Shown here: piece after piece, positions 34,391-36,389 of the stretch
Layout: each line of letters begins with the position of its first letter
How positions within the stretch are numbered: the first letter of the stretch is position 1
Origin: Alphaproteobacteria bacterium
Lineage (GTDB): Bacteria > Pseudomonadota > Alphaproteobacteria > Rhizobiales > Xanthobacteraceae
NCBI GenBank assembly: GCA_005885285.1
Contig: VAZG01000190.1
Location: forward strand, 1 to 36,389
DNA: 36,389 bases
Reading direction: 5' to 3'
The notes under the pieces: model-generated
Seen by the model: the letters and a program-made list of their open reading frames with translations, nothing else
Database searches by the model: none
What the model was told of the DNA's origin: nothing
Translations under genes and position numbers: made by a program

Positions 34391-34486
34391 TAAAGCATGA
34401 TCCGAACGCGTTTGCGCGGAGATCATGCTCAGACAAAAGCATAGAGCGGGATGACGATTCGAGGAAAAGTCTTCACGCTTTAGCGG
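34391..34486. repeat. Dispersed hairpin repeat, Bradyrhizobium type
   Basis: AGCATGATC (34394-34402) and GATCATGCT (34421-34429) form a perfect 9-bp inverted repeat around a GC-rich loop. They are followed by GAGCGGGATGACGATTCGAGG and CTTCACGCTTTAG. The TAAAGCATGATCCG...GATCATGCTC...GATGACGATTC wording is one I associate with many Bradyrhizobium intergenic regions. It sits between the ends of two convergent genes and overlaps the last codons of the UPF0182 gene. Confidence 0.6.
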
Positions 34487-36389
34487 CCGGTGGATTGTCG
34501 GTTCATTCTCTCCAACACCTCGCCCATCGCATCGAACTGCGCGCCGAATCCTTTCCAATCGCCGGACTTCAATCGCTCGACCGCTTGATTGTAGCGATCG
34601 AGCGCCTCCTGCGCCTGACTTGCCGCCGGGTTCGTGGGGGGTGTCTCTCCCGTCGCGCTTGAGACTGCCGGCGCCGGACCGGGTCCTGCAAACAGCGCCG
34701 CTAACGCCTCGGCGAGCGTCTCCTTCATTACGACATGTTCGCCGTAGGCTGCGATCACGCGTTTGAGCTCTGGCAGGTGTCCATGCTCCGCTCGCAAATA
34801 GAGCGGCGATACATAGAGAACCGAGTTCTCGATCGGGATCACCAGCAAGTTAGCTCCGCGTATCACCCGCGAGCCCATCTGATTCCACAGCGTGAGTTGT
34901 TGTGATATTTCCGTAGTCTGATTGATCCTCGCCTCGATCTGGAATGGCCCATAGACGAGCTTGTCCTTGGGGAACTCGTAGACGATCAGCTTGCCGTAGT
35001 CGGGCGGGTCACAACGCGCAGCGAGCCACGCGATCATGTTGTCGCGGCGGCTCGGCACCATCGGAAGCATGAGGAAGAACTCGGCCTGCGGCTCGCCGGG
35101 CAACCGCATGATGATGTAATAAGGTGTCATCATCGCGGTGCCGTCGCCGCCCGGCTGTCGCGGGAACTGCCAGAAATCCTCGCGGTTGTAGAAAACCTCG
35201 GCCGTCTCCATGTGGTAGGTCTGGTACAGCCGCGCCTGAATCAGGAACAGATCCTCCGGATAGCGAATGTGCTTCTGCAAGTCCGCAGGCATGGCCGTGA
35301 ACGGCTTGAACAGGTTCGGAAAGATGCGCTGGTAGGTCGCGGCAATCGGATCGCCGGGGTCGATCAGATAGAAGTCGACGGTCCCGTTGTAAGCATCAAC
35401 GACGACCTTCACCGAATTGCGAATGTAATTGAGATCGAATTCCCGCACAGGCTGCGCCGAGGGGAAATAGGAACTCGTCGTGTAGGCGTCCTGCATCCAG
35501 AACATCCGTCCATTGCTGATCACCAGATAAGGATCATGATCGAGCCTGAGGAATGGAGCGATCGTACGCACCCGTTCCCGGATATTGCGCCGGATCATGA
35601 TCCGGCTATCGGCCGTGACATAGCTTGAGAGAACCAGGTTCGCGTCGTTGAAGTAGTAAGCGAACAGCGTTCGCCAGCCCAATGCTCCGATCGGAACGCC
35701 GCCGGCGCCGTCATAGGCGGCATAGACGTTGTCTTTCCCCTTCGGATAATCGAATTCCGGTATGCTGGACTTGACGATGACATAGTCGTCGCTCTCTTCG
35801 CCGAAGTAGATGCGCGGCTCGTCGATTTTGGGACCGCCGTCCGCAACAGGCGGAATATCCCGCAAGTAGAAGAACGGCAGTCCTTCAGCGCTCTTGCGGG
35901 TGACCGGGCTCATCACCGCGCCATTGCCGTGCGTAAACAGCACGTGGCGGTTGACCCAGGTCTGGGCGTTCGGCGGCAGCAGGGAAGACCGCAATTCGCG
36001 CGCCGAGAGCATCACGCTCTGGTAGGAACCATCGAGCCAGTAGCGATCAACGTCGAAATCATCGAATTTATAGTAGGTGCGGATTTCTTGCAGTTGCGCG
36101 TAGGTATCCGACAGGGGCAGCCAATCCCACAGCCTGATATTGTCGATGGTCGCCTTGTTGGTCTCCAGCGTCTGGAAGGTGAGCTTCTGCTCTGCGGCAA
36201 ATGGCTTGGCTGCGATCTGATCGAGATTGTAGGCCTTTCGGGTGAGCGCGATATTGCGCTCGATATATGGCTTCTCCAGCTGCAATTCGGTCGGCTTGAC
36301 GAAAAAGTGCCGGATCAGCGCAGGGACCATGCTGGAGAGCACAAGAGAGCCCGCGCCGACGAGCAGGAATGCGGCGACCGGAAGCCGAT
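34480..36389 (-). CDS. UPF0182-family membrane protein (C-terminal part; N-terminus beyond window)
   Basis: The reading frame is open through the right edge, so the 636 codons seen are partial. UPF0182 (COG1615) proteins are about 900 residues, with several N-terminal membrane spans and a large extracytoplasmic part. The first residues visible, LPVAAFLLVGAGSLVLSSMVPALI, are the last membrane span. Family landmarks follow: EKPYIERNIALTRKAYNL, VNRHVLFTHGNGAVMSPV, IYFGEESDDYVIV, NGRMFWMQDAYTTSSYFP, VKVVVDAYNGTVDFYL, HIRYPEDLFLIQARLYQTYHM, and ANLLVIPIENSVLYVSPLYL. The C-terminus (AQEALDRYNQAVERLKSGDW) is a short amphipathic helix. Function of the family is unknown. Confidence 0.92.
   Translation of the reverse strand, partial: RLPVAAFLLVGAGSLVLSSMVPALIRHFFVKPTELQLEKPYIERNIALTRKAYNLDQIAAKPFAAEQKLTFQTLETNKATIDNIRLWDWLPLSDTYAQLQEIRTYYKFDDFDVDRYWLDGSYQSVMLSARELRSSLLPPNAQTWVNRHVLFTHGNGAVMSPVTRKSAEGLPFFYLRDIPPVADGGPKIDEPRIYFGEESDDYVIVKSSIPEFDYPKGKDNVYAAYDGAGGVPIGALGWRTLFAYYFNDANLVLSSYVTADSRIMIRRNIRERVRTIAPFLRLDHDPYLVISNGRMFWMQDAYTTSSYFPSAQPVREFDLNYIRNSVKVVVDAYNGTVDFYLIDPGDPIAATYQRIFPNLFKPFTAMPADLQKHIRYPEDLFLIQARLYQTYHMETAEVFYNREDFWQFPRQPGGDGTAMMTPYYIIMRLPGEPQAEFFLMLPMVPSRRDNMIAWLAARCDPPDYGKLIVYEFPKDKLVYGPFQIEARINQTTEISQQLTLWNQMGSRVIRGANLLVIPIENSVLYVSPLYLRAEHGHLPELKRVIAAYGEHVVMKETLAEALAALFAGPGPAPAVSSATGETPPTNPAASQAQEALDRYNQAVERLKSGDWKGFGAQFDAMGEVLERMNRQSTGR

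Overview
The window looks like chromosome from a Bradyrhizobium-type alphaproteobacterium (Bradyrhizobium, Rhodopseudomonas or close kin). The grounds are high GC with strong third-position bias, an ACC deaminase with its Lrp-type regulator, a LivFGHMJ cluster carrying an acyl-CoA ligase, and several dispersed intergenic hairpin repeats of the kind I associate with that group. The genus call rests on gene content and remembered repeat families, not on a search. I see no rRNA, tRNA, CRISPR array, transposase or integrase.

Layout. 1-1.4 kb: the tail of a probable LysR-type regulator, a small NTF2/SnoaL-like protein, and a convergent MerR-type regulator. The NTF2-like gene has a promoter of classic MerR architecture (19-bp spacer filled by a 16-bp palindrome). 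1.4-16.3 kb: the most interesting block. A 3280-residue type I-secreted, RTX-ended adhesin (3706-13548, minus) is followed on the same strand by a CHASE2 adenylate cyclase. Divergently upstream of it lie a LapG-type periplasmic cysteine protease and an LprI-like secreted protein. Near its N-terminus the adhesin carries the sequence TAAG at residues 111-114, almost the same position as the LapG cleavage site of Pseudomonas LapA. This suggests a self-contained substrate/protease pair for controlled release of a surface adhesin. LapD, LapB/C/E-type secretion genes and any c-di-GMP enzyme are absent from the window.

16.3-23.2 kb: a minus-strand operon livH-livM-livG-livF-acyl-CoA ligase-livJ, probably importing a carboxylic acid (aromatic, dicarboxylic or branched) that the ligase activates with CoA. 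23.4-25.7 kb: a two-gene ABC exporter (ATPase plus large permease). 25.7-30.1 kb: scattered catabolic or hydrolytic enzymes: an Asp-nucleophile alpha/beta hydrolase, an exported metallo-beta-lactamase-fold protein with a degenerate metal motif, a TIM-barrel amidohydrolase and an M29 aminopeptidase.

30.2-34.5 kb: a soluble winged-helix/TolB-like/TPR regulator divergent from an orphan periplasmic solute-binding protein, then acdS (ACC deaminase) divergent from its Lrp/AsnC regulator acdR. The window ends inside a UPF0182 membrane protein whose N-terminal part lies outside.
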